Shown here in pieces: positions 36,811 through 45,290 of a stretch of DNA of 64,000 nt; positions within the stretch are counted from its first letter, which is position 1, and each line of letters begins with the position of its first letter. Under the pieces are notes generated by a model, which saw nothing but the letters and a program-made list of their open reading frames with translations, was not told where the DNA came from and did not search any database. Made by a program: the position numbers and the translations under genes. The DNA is taken from contig CBDHFR010000002.1 in the NCBI GenBank assembly GCA_965262665.1, positions 790,640 to 854,639 of the forward strand, given 5' to 3'. This DNA comes from CBDBND01 sp965262665 (GTDB lineage Bacteria > Pseudomonadota > Alphaproteobacteria > Rhodospirillales > Rhodospirillaceae).

Positions 36811-37983
36811 ATGATAGGTATAATGATACAGAAGCCTAAGACCCTTTCCGCCCCCTTCGTGAAGACTGTCAACGAGCCTGGAAGCTTCGGCGATGGCCAT
36901 GGGGGCTTCGGGCTTTATCTAATCGTGAAACCCTTGGCCAACAATCGTTTGAGTAAGGTATGGGCACAACGTGTGAGGACCGGCGGCAAGGTCAATAATC
37001 TTGGCCTTGGCAAGTACCCCGCCGTCACACTGTCCAAGGCCAGGACCAAAGCAAGAGAGAATGTGCGGGCCATAGCTGAGGGCCGGGACCCTAGAAACAA
37101 GGGCATTCCGACATTCCAAGAGGCCGTTGAAAAGGTGGTTGCTCTGCATCGGGATAGCTGGAAAAGCTCTAGCCGATCTGAGCAGGATTGGCGGCAATCC
37201 TTAGGTATTCATGCTTTTCCATTGATAGGGGATAGGCCGGTTAGTCAAGTCACAACGGCGGATGTTTTGAACATTATTACGCCTATCTGGCATGAAAAAC
37301 ATGCGACCGCCAAGAGGCTTCTAAACAGGATTGGGATTGTCATGCGTTGGTCCATTGCTCATGGATTCCGGCAAGACGATCCCGCCCATGTGGCTCAGGC
37401 AGTACTCCCGCCCACCAACGGCCACACAAAAAGGCATCATGCGGCCCTACCCTTCGCCAAGGTGGGTGAAGCAATCCACAAGATAAGGGAGGCCGATGGA
37501 GGCCAGTCTGCAAAGTTGGCTCTGGAAATATTGATCCTCACTGCTTGCCGATCTGGGGAGGTCCGGGGGGCAAGATGGGATGAAATAGACCTAAACAACG
37601 CAATATGGGCTGTTCCTGCCGAACGCATGAAGGCGAACAAAGAACACCGCGTGCCGTTGTCTTCGCGTTGCATGGAAATTCTACGGGAGGCTAAGGGACT
37701 ATCCGACGGTTCCGGTTTTGCGTTCCCCTCATCCCGCATCGGTAAGCCTTTCGGCGACAAGGCATTGGTCAAGGTACTGCGGGAGGCGGGAATAGAAGAA
37801 ACCGTCCACGGCTTTCGATCTTCGTTTCGTGATTGGTGTGCAGAGACAGGCAAACCGAGAGAGCTTGCGGAAGCTGCATTGGCGCATGTTGTCGGGGGTG
37901 TTGAAGGCGCATATTTTCGCAGTGACCTATTCGATCAACGGCGGTCGGTTATGCAAAGTTGGTGTGACTTTGCGACCGTGTAA
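36811..37983 (+). CDS. tyrosine recombinase/integrase, complete
   Basis: A 390-residue integrase with an N-terminal DUF4102 arm-binding domain (GGFGLYLIVKP, NNLGLGKYPAVTLSKARTKA), a core-binding domain, and an intact catalytic domain. The Arg is in TACRSGEVRGARW, the His-x-x-Arg box in VHGFRSSFRDW, and the Tyr in VEGAYFRSDLFDQRR. It is followed by an AlpA-type regulator and a winged-helix protein, so it looks like a small integrative element. I could not identify attachment sites. Confidence 0.9.
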   Translation: MIGIMIQKPKTLSAPFVKTVNEPGSFGDGHGGFGLYLIVKPLANNRLSKVWAQRVRTGGKVNNLGLGKYPAVTLSKARTKARENVRAIAEGRDPRNKGIPTFQEAVEKVVALHRDSWKSSSRSEQDWRQSLGIHAFPLIGDRPVSQVTTADVLNIITPIWHEKHATAKRLLNRIGIVMRWSIAHGFRQDDPAHVAQAVLPPTNGHTKRHHAALPFAKVGEAIHKIREADGGQSAKLALEILILTACRSGEVRGARWDEIDLNNAIWAVPAERMKANKEHRVPLSSRCMEILREAKGLSDGSGFAFPSSRIGKPFGDKALVKVLREAGIEETVHGFRSSFRDWCAETGKPRELAEAALAHVVGGVEGAYFRSDLFDQRRSVMQSWCDFATV

Positions 37984-38186
37984 GACTTTACGATTTTTGT
38001 AGTTGCAATGGGTGATTCATCTGTGAGAAAAGAATCCTAAGACGGGCGTTGTGTAATCCTACCTTGTCGCTTCTGATCGAACTGTGGTTCTTGCCGGAAT
38101 CGACCCCATCGCCAGTCACCCCGACAGTCGCCGAAAAATCCACGGATGGTGTTGAAAGGCGTGTCCCCTCTCTGACGTGAGGAGGC

Positions 38187-38450
38187 ATGACTATGCCCAC
38201 CACCGATTATGATTCTCTACTAGAAACCGTTAAGCTCGTTCTACGTCCCAAAGACGTTTGTCATGCGCTTGGGATAAGCAAGGCCACACTGTGGCGTCTT
38301 ACCAAAACTCCAGATTTTCCGAAACCTATTCAGATGGGGCCGAGGGCAATCGCTTGGCACGTCGAGGCTATTGCTGAGTGGGCGAAAAACCGTCCCATTG
38401 CCGACGGCGAGGCCACTCGAAAACAATTTGAGAAGGGGACGGAACAATGA
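38187..38450 (+). CDS. AlpA-family DNA-binding protein
   Basis: An 87-residue MerR-like excisionase/regulator: LRPKDVCHALGISKATLWRL, FPKPIQMGPRAIAWHVEAI, EWAKNRP. A strong GAGGAGGC site precedes the ATG. AlpA-like proteins next to integrases act as excision or expression regulators of integrative elements. Its stop overlaps the next gene start (ATGA). Confidence 0.85.
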   Translation: MTMPTTDYDSLLETVKLVLRPKDVCHALGISKATLWRLTKTPDFPKPIQMGPRAIAWHVEAIAEWAKNRPIADGEATRKQFEKGTEQ

Positions 38451-39268
38451 CTAATTCGGCCCATTCGATGAAGCATTTACACAGTAAGGCGCACGCTCGG
38501 AGTAAGAACGTCCCGAAGCCTAAAGACCTGCAAAAGGAATACGGCTGGCGGAACAAGAGTGTCGCTGGTTTGAGATGGAGAGTATGTGACGGCAGTCTAA
38601 ACGCTGCCATTTTACTCTACCACCTTCAAAGAATCATGACGCACGAAGCGCTCCATACGGAAGGGTCTTATTTTTGGTGGATTTGCACAGGCAAGGAATT
38701 GGCGAGAAGGGTAGGTCTCACACCGAGTGAGTACAAGAATGCAGTGAAGCGATTGAAGGACTTAAAACTGATAGAAGTGAAACGAGGTCCACATGTATCC
38801 AGGCCAGGGCTTCTACAATGCACCCATATCAGGATTAAGTATGAGACCCTTCATCACGAGGATCAAAAAGCCCTAAATAAGTACAATACTAAAATGAGGT
38901 TAGCGACTCTGGATGCCTTGGAACATGACACGTCAACGCCCTTGGTAAAAAGGTATGAGGCTTTGTGGCGATACGGACTCCCTGAAGATAAAGCCAAGGA
39001 TTTTCATGGCTTCGACAAGGCCGAACGCAATATGGCGAAGCACCTTACCAAGAAGGTCCCGTGGCCGATCTTATATCAGTCAACTAGGCTTATGCTGAGT
39101 AATTGGTACTTGTTTCGACATTGGCTCAAAAATAAAACCAGCGTTATGAACGTGCCCTATGACCCTGAGTTATTGACGCTTTCTCAGCATCCAAATGAGT
39201 TCATAAATTGTTGGATGAAAGAAGAAGATGTACCTCTTGAGGTAGTCAATTATTTTTATGATGAATGA
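38447..39268 (+). CDS. hypothetical winged-helix protein of the integrative element
   Basis: A 273-residue basic protein. A winged-helix segment is visible (GKELARRVGLTPSEYKNAVK, RLKDLKLIEVKR), as in phage-like replication initiators or primosomal helpers. The remainder is helical and charged. It is translationally coupled to alpA by a four-base overlap. Downstream lie a 14-base direct repeat pair and a 19-base palindrome. A replication role is possible but unproven. Its A/T-rich codons differ from the core genes, a sign of transfer. Confidence 0.55.
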   Translation: MTNSAHSMKHLHSKAHARSKNVPKPKDLQKEYGWRNKSVAGLRWRVCDGSLNAAILLYHLQRIMTHEALHTEGSYFWWICTGKELARRVGLTPSEYKNAVKRLKDLKLIEVKRGPHVSRPGLLQCTHIRIKYETLHHEDQKALNKYNTKMRLATLDALEHDTSTPLVKRYEALWRYGLPEDKAKDFHGFDKAERNMAKHLTKKVPWPILYQSTRLMLSNWYLFRHWLKNKTSVMNVPYDPELLTLSQHPNEFINCWMKEEDVPLEVVNYFYDE

Positions 39269-39301
39269 CCGTTTCCAACCGATCAAAATTTCCGCCATTA
39301 A

Positions 39302-39338
39302 GTGCCCTAGGAGACTTATGATAGGTGCCCTAGGAGAC
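39302..39338. repeat. pair of 14-base direct repeats
   Basis: GTGCCCTAGGAGAC occurs exactly at 39302-39315 and 39325-39338, a 23-base period, just after the winged-helix gene. It resembles a two-unit iteron array; with only two units the role is uncertain. Confidence 0.75.
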
Positions 39339-39343
39339 CTCTC

Positions 39344-39362
39344 TTAATTACTACGTAATTAA
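39344..39362. repeat. 19-base palindrome
   Basis: TTAATTAC-TAC-GTAATTAA, a perfect inverted repeat in an A/T-rich tract six bases after the direct repeats. It could be an operator, part of an origin, or a recombination site. Confidence 0.6.
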
Positions 39363-39532
39363 AAAGAGTAGAATAAAGAAAAAGAAATAATGGAGAAAGA
39401 ATGCGTAAGAACGCATGCAGCACGCCAAGGCCTTTTAATTTTAAGTGTCTGACGTCAGCGCCTTTGGGACAAATTGAGGTAATTGCATAACGGAGGATTT
39501 CTGGCTCATCGTAGTGACCGAAGGGAACGAAG

Positions 39533-39907
39533 ATGAGACAGAAATTAATGAGCAAGAACGACCCGGCGGAGAGAACGGTTCGGGATATTCGGCGCAAGAC
39601 ACGCAAGCAGTATACGGCTGAGGAGAAGATCCGGATCGTGGTGTCGGGCCTGCGCGGCGAGGAGAGCATCGCCGCCTTGTGCCGCCGCGAGGGCATCGCC
39701 GAGGGTCTGTATTACAGCTGGTCGAAAGAGTTTTTGGAAGCGGGCAAGAAGCGGCTCGCCGGCGACACCGGGCGCCAAGCGACCTCGGGCGAGGTTAAAG
39801 GCCTCCGCCAGGAGATGCGCGACTTGAAGGAGTTGGTCGCCGAACTTTCGCTGGAGAACCGTCTTCTCAAAAAAAACATGCTCGGGCACGGGGGAGACGA
39901 GGAATGA
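39533..39907 (+). CDS. IS3-family transposase OrfA
   Basis: 124 residues: RRKTRKQYTAEEKIRIVVSG, LCRREGIAEGLYYSWSKEFL (helix-turn-helix), and a coiled-coil end (LRQEMRDLKELVAELSLENR). Overlaps orfB by four bases. Ends in a lysine run (LLKKNM) encoded by an A-rich tract that could serve programmed frameshifting. Confidence 0.88.
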   Translation: MRQKLMSKNDPAERTVRDIRRKTRKQYTAEEKIRIVVSGLRGEESIAALCRREGIAEGLYYSWSKEFLEAGKKRLAGDTGRQATSGEVKGLRQEMRDLKELVAELSLENRLLKKNMLGHGGDEE

Positions 39908-40884
39908 GGTATCGCGCATCCGAGAAGCTGGAGATCATCCGCCTGGTCGAGCAGTCCCACCTGGGCGTCGGGTCCACTTTGGACAAGCTGGGCATTCCGA
40001 AGACCACCTTTTATCGCTGGTACGATCGTTTTCTGGCCTTTGGCGACGCCGGTCTTGAGGATCGCAACAGCAGCCCGGGCCGGGTATGGAACCGGATCCC
40101 GGATGATGTCCGGGGGCAGATCATCGATCTTGCCCTGGAGGAGACACAACTGTCGCCCCGGGAACTGGCCGTCAGGTTTACGGACACCAGGGGCTACTTT
40201 GTCTCGGAAGCCTCGGTTTATCGGCTTCTCAAAGCCCACGACCTGATCACCAGCCCCGCTTTCGTGATCATCAAGGCAGCCGATGAGTTCCGCGACAAGA
40301 CCACGGCGCCGAACCAGCTGTGGCAGACCGACTTCACCTCTCTCAAGGTCATCGGCTGGGGCTGGTTTTATCTGTCGACCATCTTGGACGACTATTCCCG
40401 CTACATCATTGCTTGGAAGCTCTGCACCAACATGACGGCGGACGATGTGACGGCAACACTGAAGTTGGCGCTAGAAGCCTCAGGCTGCAATCGCGCCAAT
40501 GTCGTCCACAAGCCGAGGCTGCTCAGCGACAACGGCTCGTCCTATATCTCCAGCGATCTGGCTGAATGGCTCGGGGACCACGGTATGGATCACGTTCGGG
40601 GCGCACCGTATCACCCGCAAACCCAGGGCAAGATCGAGCGCTGGCATCAAACGCTGAAGAACCGGATCCTGCTTGAAAATTATTATCTACCCGGCGATCT
40701 CGAAAACCAGATCAGCGCCTTCGTCGATCGCTACAACAACCAACGCTACCACGAGAGCATCGGCAACGTAACTCCAGCCGACGCCTACTTTGGACGCCAC
40801 ACCGCCAGCATCGAAAAGAGAAAAAAGATCAAAAAACTGACCACCCAAAACCGCCGCTTGAACCATCAACGCCAAGCGGCTTAA
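39904..40884 (+). CDS. IS3-family transposase OrfB
   Basis: 326 residues with an intact integrase core: LWQTDFTSLKVIGWGWFYL (Asp), RLLSDNGSSYISSDLAEWL (Asp), YHPQTQGKIERWHQTLKNR (Glu). The N-terminal helix-turn-helix reads SHLGVGSTLDKLGIPKTTFY. The copy looks functional. Confidence 0.92.
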   Translation: MRYRASEKLEIIRLVEQSHLGVGSTLDKLGIPKTTFYRWYDRFLAFGDAGLEDRNSSPGRVWNRIPDDVRGQIIDLALEETQLSPRELAVRFTDTRGYFVSEASVYRLLKAHDLITSPAFVIIKAADEFRDKTTAPNQLWQTDFTSLKVIGWGWFYLSTILDDYSRYIIAWKLCTNMTADDVTATLKLALEASGCNRANVVHKPRLLSDNGSSYISSDLAEWLGDHGMDHVRGAPYHPQTQGKIERWHQTLKNRILLENYYLPGDLENQISAFVDRYNNQRYHESIGNVTPADAYFGRHTASIEKRKKIKKLTTQNRRLNHQRQAA

Positions 40885-40938
40885 CATCAAACAAAGATGA
40901 GCCCGATCCTCCCTTATGAAACACGCTCAACAGTCCCA

Positions 40939-41518
40939 TTTGTTTTGATGACGGACACTTTGAACTCTCAAATCCGGGTACGATTATTCCTGGAACTATC
41001 GGCGCCATCAGCATCGTGCTTGGGCTCTATGCGCTCAACGTTCTACCGGTTAACTACGCCGGCTTAGGTTTGGTTTTGCTCGGCATGGCGCTCATGGTAG
41101 CGGAGGGCGTTTGCCCCCTCGTTCGGAGTGCTCGGCCTGGGCGGCATTACGGCATTCATTATTGGCGCCACGTTTTTGTTCGAGACGACCGCGCCCGAAT
41201 TTGCCCTGTCTTGGACAGTGATTATTGGCACTGCCCTATTCACGGTTGGGTTCCTTATCTTAATCATGTACATGGCCATCGGGGCATACCGGCGGAAAGT
41301 GGTGACGGGGAGCGAAGAAATCCTCGGTGCCGCAGCTCAAGTCAATGAATGGTCAGGAACCGGCGGGCGCGTCAATTATCACGGCGAGGCTTGGCATGCA
41401 GAAGGCCCAATCGGTCTTACACCCGGAGCTGCCGTTGAAATCAAAGATCGGCGGGGCCTAACCTTAATTGTTGGACCACAAAAGACTGAGTTCAACGCTA
41501 AGGAACCAAATAGCGCAT
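40939..41518 (+). pseudogene. nfeD 3' fragment (membrane and OB-fold part), frameshifted
   Basis: Directly after the IS3 end, the frame reads FELSNPGTIIPGTIGAISIV, LNVLPVNYAGLGLVLLGMAL, the membrane region of NfeD proteins. An extra G in the run at 41105-41107 shifts the frame. One base over, it continues FAPSFGVLGLGGITAFIIGA and then the C-terminal OB-fold (SEEILGAAAQVNEW...GRVNYHGEAWHA). The stop precedes the slipin start by about 20 bases, the usual nfeD-slipin operon. The N-terminal protease part lies 11.8 kb upstream at 28845. Confidence 0.85.
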
Positions 41519-41539
41519 AGCGCAAGAAAGGGATTCACC

Positions 41540-42298
41540 ATGGAAATCGATTTCGTCAGCTATACGTTCTTTGCTCTGTTTGCAATTGTCTTTCTCGCCG
41601 CGGCCATCAAGATTTTACGCGAGTATGAGCGAGGCGTCGTTTTTACTCTCGGCCGCTTCACCAGCGTGAGGGGGCCGGGTCTTATTATCTTGATTCCCTT
41701 TGTTCAACAGATGGTGCGCGTTGATTTGCGCACAATCGTGCTCAATGTGCCGACCCAGGATGTCATTTCCAGGGACAACGTTTCAGTGCAGGTTAATGCT
41801 GTGATTTACTTCCGCGTCGTTGACCCAGAGCGTGCGATCATACAGGTCGAAGAATTTCTCGAAGCTACCAGCCAACTAGCGCAAACGACCTTGCGGTCAG
41901 TGCTCGGTAAACACGAACTCGACGAAATGCTGACGGAACGGGACAAGCTCAATCAGGATGTTCAGGATATTATCGACACGCAAACCGATGCTTGGGGTAT
42001 TAAGGTTGCCAATGTCGAAATCAAACATGTTGATCTGAACGAGACCATGATAAGCGCAATTGCTAAACAGGCTGAAGCCGAACGAATTCGCCGTGCAAAG
42101 ATTATCAACGCCGAAGGAGAACAACAGGCTGCAGAAAAACTAACCGATGCTGCACGCATTCTTGCAACAGAAGACGGTGCCATGCAGCTCCGCTATCTTG
42201 GTGCGTTGCAGGAATTCTCCGGTGAAAATGCCTCGACCGTCGTATTGCCGTTGCCTTTGGATCTGATGAAAATGTTTGATAAAACAAGAACGGCTTAA
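41540..42298 (+). CDS. slipin, SPFH-domain membrane protein
   Basis: A 252-residue stomatin-like protein. An N-terminal membrane anchor (FFALFAIVFLAAAIKIL) precedes the SPFH domain: EYERGVVFTLGRFTSVRGPG, VDLRTIVLNVPTQDVISRDN, VQVNAVIYFRVVDPERAI and KVANVEIKHVDL. A coiled-coil follows (QAEAERIRRAKIINAEGEQQ). Slipins work with NfeD proteases in membrane quality control; NfeD here is destroyed, so the slipin may have lost its partner. The ATG at 41540 is used rather than an upstream in-frame start at 41468. Confidence 0.92.
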   Translation: MEIDFVSYTFFALFAIVFLAAAIKILREYERGVVFTLGRFTSVRGPGLIILIPFVQQMVRVDLRTIVLNVPTQDVISRDNVSVQVNAVIYFRVVDPERAIIQVEEFLEATSQLAQTTLRSVLGKHELDEMLTERDKLNQDVQDIIDTQTDAWGIKVANVEIKHVDLNETMISAIAKQAEAERIRRAKIINAEGEQQAAEKLTDAARILATEDGAMQLRYLGALQEFSGENASTVVLPLPLDLMKMFDKTRTA

Positions 42299-42401
42299 TG
42301 GTGCCAAAATAGCCAGGTTATGGCTTCGGATTTCCCTAGCGATAAGCCGCGCATCAGCGATAAGAAATCCCGTTTCAATATGAATTCATTCACTTAACGA
42401 A

Positions 42402-42417
42402 TGTCCGCTTATGGCTA
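42402..42417 (+). repeat. TGTCCGCTTATGGCTA element, copy 3
   Basis: Exact 16-base copy of the recurring sequence, in the gap between the slipin gene and a convergent hydrolase gene. The rest of this 240-base gap shows no gene. Confidence 0.7.
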
Positions 42418-42538
42418 ATTGCATACAAACCAGCTTGGCCAGATCAGGTCCGCTCCTCATTTGACAACAGACATTGCGAACAACTTAAACCAACTGGACC
42501 ACTGATAGGGGGCAGGTCAATAGGGTTAAATTTTGTTG

Positions 42539-43534
42539 TCAGTTCTGATCCAGGAACGTTTTAACAATGTCCGCCATTTCGGCGGTATGAATATCCATTG
42601 CACCATGAGTCCATCCCGGCAATTCGTGAAGGCGTCCAGTCTTCAAATATGGCGTAATGCGATGGGTGTGCACCCACAGGTCATCCTCAGGGCATAGAAC
42701 TAAGACCGGTTGTTTGACATGGGGGAGATGAACTGAAAGATCGTAGGCGAAGGCTGCTTCATGTCCCCAATGCTCTGTGCGATATGACCGCAGCCATTCT
42801 AACATTATCTCGCCATATCGTTCGTCCGACCCAACATTTCTCCAACCCGTCTTTTGTCCGCCGACGTGCCTGCCTGCAAGCTCCGTTAAGGCAGTGGAAA
42901 ACGTATGATGTTCACCACCACGGCTGTTCACGTCACCATACCATGATTGCCTGTAGGTATCTAATTCTTCCTGAGTAAATAGCGGTGCAGATATCATAAC
43001 CACCTTGCGTATTCGGTCCGGGTACGATCTCGCCAATTCTGTCGAAGTCATAGAACCCGTGTGGTAACCCATGACGTCAAATTGATCGATACCAAGCTGG
43101 TCCATAAGCTGAATCATGGCGGCAGCGAAGTCTGGAATGTGCACAGGTTGCGGTGGTGGATCAGAGCTTCCGTATCCCGGCGTGTCGGGCGCGATAGCCC
43201 ATCTGTCCTTCCCCATTTCGAGTATCCAGTTGGAGTACACCGCCCCTGACATCGGTGTTAAGTGAAGGCACAGCAACGGGATGTGTTTCGGTTCGTCGGG
43301 CTTAACATATCGATAATGAATCTGCCCGTATGGCCCCTCAACATAAGCCTTCCGGAGCCTCAACTTTTGATCTTCTGCGTGTGCTATGTTCATGTTTGTA
43401 AAACCGGTTGCTAATGCAAAGGCGGTCACACTACCTGCATTCGTGAGAAACTGGCGACGAGCTGGAAAGTTTCTAGTTTGATATCCGAATTTCGGAGAGG
43501 ATTTTGTGAATTGATCGTCGATCATATCGCTCAC
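42539..43534 (-). CDS. alpha/beta hydrolase, exported
   Basis: A 331-residue protein with an N-terminal region containing ARRQFLTNAGSVTAFALATG, an atypical Tat-like or Sec signal ending near AHA. The hydrolase core has LCLHLTPMSGAVYSNWI, DTPGYGSSDPP, and the nucleophile region GYHTGSM, in which the usual Ser is in GxxTGS context (GYHTG instead of GxSxG). PVLVLCPEDDLWV carries the acid and LPGWTHGAMDIH the His. The GYHTG elbow, without the normal Ser, is odd; it may be a Thr-nucleophile or an inactive hydrolase. Confidence 0.75.
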   Translation of the reverse strand: MSDMIDDQFTKSSPKFGYQTRNFPARRQFLTNAGSVTAFALATGFTNMNIAHAEDQKLRLRKAYVEGPYGQIHYRYVKPDEPKHIPLLCLHLTPMSGAVYSNWILEMGKDRWAIAPDTPGYGSSDPPPQPVHIPDFAAAMIQLMDQLGIDQFDVMGYHTGSMTSTELARSYPDRIRKVVMISAPLFTQEELDTYRQSWYGDVNSRGGEHHTFSTALTELAGRHVGGQKTGWRNVGSDERYGEIMLEWLRSYRTEHWGHEAAFAYDLSVHLPHVKQPVLVLCPEDDLWVHTHRITPYLKTGRLHELPGWTHGAMDIHTAEMADIVKTFLDQN

Positions 43535-43641
43535 TCCTCTAATGTTTTACTTGTCTTAATGAAGTCTATTTTGGAAGTCTAATTTGGCGACGGCCCATCC
43601 CCAATTAGCAATACCCCCGTCCGTGCCACGGGGACTTTTCG

Positions 43642-43657
43642 TGTCCGCTTATAGCTA
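43642..43657 (+). repeat. TGTCCGCTTATAGCTA element, copy 4
   Basis: 15 of 16 bases match the recurring sequence. Lies between the exported hydrolase gene and the YcnI-like gene. Confidence 0.65.
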
Positions 43658-43715
43658 TTAGAGGTCGGGAATCAAGGTATATCCGAAGGACTGCTTCTGT
43701 CCCAAAGCGGTCGCC

Positions 43716-43730
43716 TTACATTGAATGTAA
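43716..43730. repeat. perfect 15-base inverted repeat
   Basis: TTACATT-G-AATGTAA, two bases before the end of the YcnI-like gene on its downstream side. No T-run follows, so it is not a clear terminator. Confidence 0.45.
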
Positions 43731-43732
43731 AT

Positions 43733-44329
43733 TTATTGAGTTGCGGTCATTTCGGCGCGGGCCTTTTGCAGAGTTTGCATGTCCACACCGAGCTGCGGTT
43801 TGTCGGGTTCGACCAAGACGGCAAAAGGCGCGGGAGTCTTATGTAACCAGACCCGCCAATACTCCTCGTCGTTGTCATGGGTATCTACCCAACGTTCTTC
43901 ACCATCTTCACATTTCTGAATGGTTTTGAAGTACAGAACTTTGCCCGGCGTGTTTGGTAAACCCGCCATAAATTTAAAAAGACCCAACTGTTCGGATGGA
44001 AGGGAGTTGCCCTTCCAGATGATCTCGTCAGCCACTTCCGTAACCGGTCCACCTTCGCCCGCAATAGGTTTGTCGACTTTGCGTTTGGTAATCTCGACGT
44101 CCCACCCATCTCCCTTGTACGGCACGACGAACTTGATACCGTCCGGCACCTTCAAGCGTACTTCCGTTGTCGGCGAAAGACCGCAGCCATGGGGGATGAT
44201 TAACGTGAGCATGTCGTTGTAACCAGCCTTGCCTTCCATGTCCTCGATGATGATGTGGGCCTGCCCGTTGGCAATAAAGCTGAACAGGGAACTTAGGCAT
44301 ACGGTGGTCGCAAGCACAGATCGTCTCAT
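43733..44329 (-). CDS. YcnI-like DUF1775 protein, probable copper-binding
   Basis: A 198-residue secreted protein. The signal peptide ends at GQA, leaving HIIIEDMEGKAGYN as the mature start. In YcnI the N-terminal His is a copper ligand, and it is preserved here. The DUF1775 body shows FVVPYKGDGWDVEITKR, EIIWKGNSLPSEQLGLFKFM and VLYFKTIQKCEDGEERWVD. No membrane tail is seen, unlike Gram-positive YcnI. No copper transport gene adjoins. Confidence 0.82.
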   Translation of the reverse strand: MRRSVLATTVCLSSLFSFIANGQAHIIIEDMEGKAGYNDMLTLIIPHGCGLSPTTEVRLKVPDGIKFVVPYKGDGWDVEITKRKVDKPIAGEGGPVTEVADEIIWKGNSLPSEQLGLFKFMAGLPNTPGKVLYFKTIQKCEDGEERWVDTHDNDEEYWRVWLHKTPAPFAVLVEPDKPQLGVDMQTLQKARAEMTATQ

Positions 44330-44476
44330 ATTGTGGTTCTCCAGCTTATTTGGATGGTGTCCTGCAAATCGGTCTCAGCTTAAGGTATCGCGCAAGTGAT
44401 CCTTCATTATATTAAAGAACGCAGCCGTCTCTTGACCGAATTTCTTTGCGGATTGGTAACTCGCTCAACGAAGAGA

Positions 44477-44492
44477 TGGCCGCTTATGGCTA
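44477..44492 (+). repeat. TGGCCGCTTATGGCTA element, copy 5
   Basis: 15 of 16 bases match the recurring sequence. It lies in the 303-base gap between the YcnI-like gene and the YeeE/YedE remnant; nothing else is visible in that gap. Confidence 0.65.
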
Positions 44493-44632
44493 CAAACAGA
44501 CATCGGCACTTGCCTTAACTTTCGCCGAACACCCGCTCAAAAGATGTAAATTCGGGTGAAAGTGCCAGGATCGTTTACAATCAGTGGTCCTGAGCCGCTT
44601 AATATTTATAAAGACTGATTTTCGAGAACCTT

Positions 44633-45290
44633 ATGGCCACGCACGCCGTCTCCATCGTTTCAAAAGCCGATCCTCATATTCTCTCCCGAAATGACCGGAT
44701 CGTCGGTATCGGCACAGTCATCAGTGCTCTGATGTTTCTCTATTTGTACGGCACCTTCGGTTGGCGCCAGGCTGCCCTATTCGGCGTCGGCGTTACGGCC
44801 GGATTGGCTCTCTATCATGCTGCATTTGGTTTTACCTCCGCCTGGCGTGAAGTGGTGCAGACCGGTCGGGGGGCGGCCTGCGGGCCCATATGGTCATGCT
44901 GGGAGTCACCGTGCTGGTGTTCACCCCTCTGATTGCCCAGGGAGAGGTTCTCGGGACAAATCTTCGCGGGTCCGTGGCGCCGGTGAATCTGGCAGTTCTC
45001 TGTGGGGTATTCATGTTCGGCATTGGTATGTAACTCGGTGGTGGCTGCGCCTCTGGCACACTGTTCACTGCTAGTGGCGGAAATGTGCGGATGCTCATTA
45101 CGTTGGCTGCCTTTATCGCGGGTTCCGTTATCGGCACCTGGCAGTGGCACCTATGGCGTGATGTTCCCGGGTACGCACCCTTTATCCTTATCGCAGAACT
45201 TCGGGGTACTGGGTGGGATCGCCATCAGCCTGCTGATCTTTGCCTTGGTGTGGCCGGGCAGTGCCTGGTATGAAAAACGTCGTCTAGGAC
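44633..45290 (+). pseudogene. YeeE/YedE-family transporter, degraded
   Basis: Begins with an intact start (ATG at 44633) and LYGTFGWRQAALFGVGVTAG, YHAAFGFTSAWREVVQTGRG, typical of the YeeE/YedE thiosulfate/sulfur transporter family. A base is missing near 44870; the next frame reads LRAHMVMLGVTVLVFTPLIA and then CGVFMFGIGM. There it meets TAA at 45031, where the family has Gln (GMQLGGGCASGT); the following codons read LGGGCASGTLFT. Another shift near 45185 leads to SQNFGVLGGIAISLLIFALV. Sequence resemblance ends at about 45290. The next 170 bases hold nothing I recognise. Confidence 0.82.

Larger units (their letters stand above)
39465..40938 (+). mobile_element. IS3-family element, complete
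   Basis: Terminal repeats begin TGGGACAAATTGAGG at 39465 and read TGGGACTGTTGAGC inward from 40938; further in, both contain an ATAA-GGAGGAT block. It carries intact orfA and orfB. A partial copy lies at 46440-47055. Its right end abuts the resumed nfeD sequence, so it closes the large insertion in that gene. Confidence 0.88.

Noticed and set aside
39302..39338. plasmid origin iterons
   Set aside because: Only two units and no clear Rep protein; kept as a direct repeat, not called an origin.
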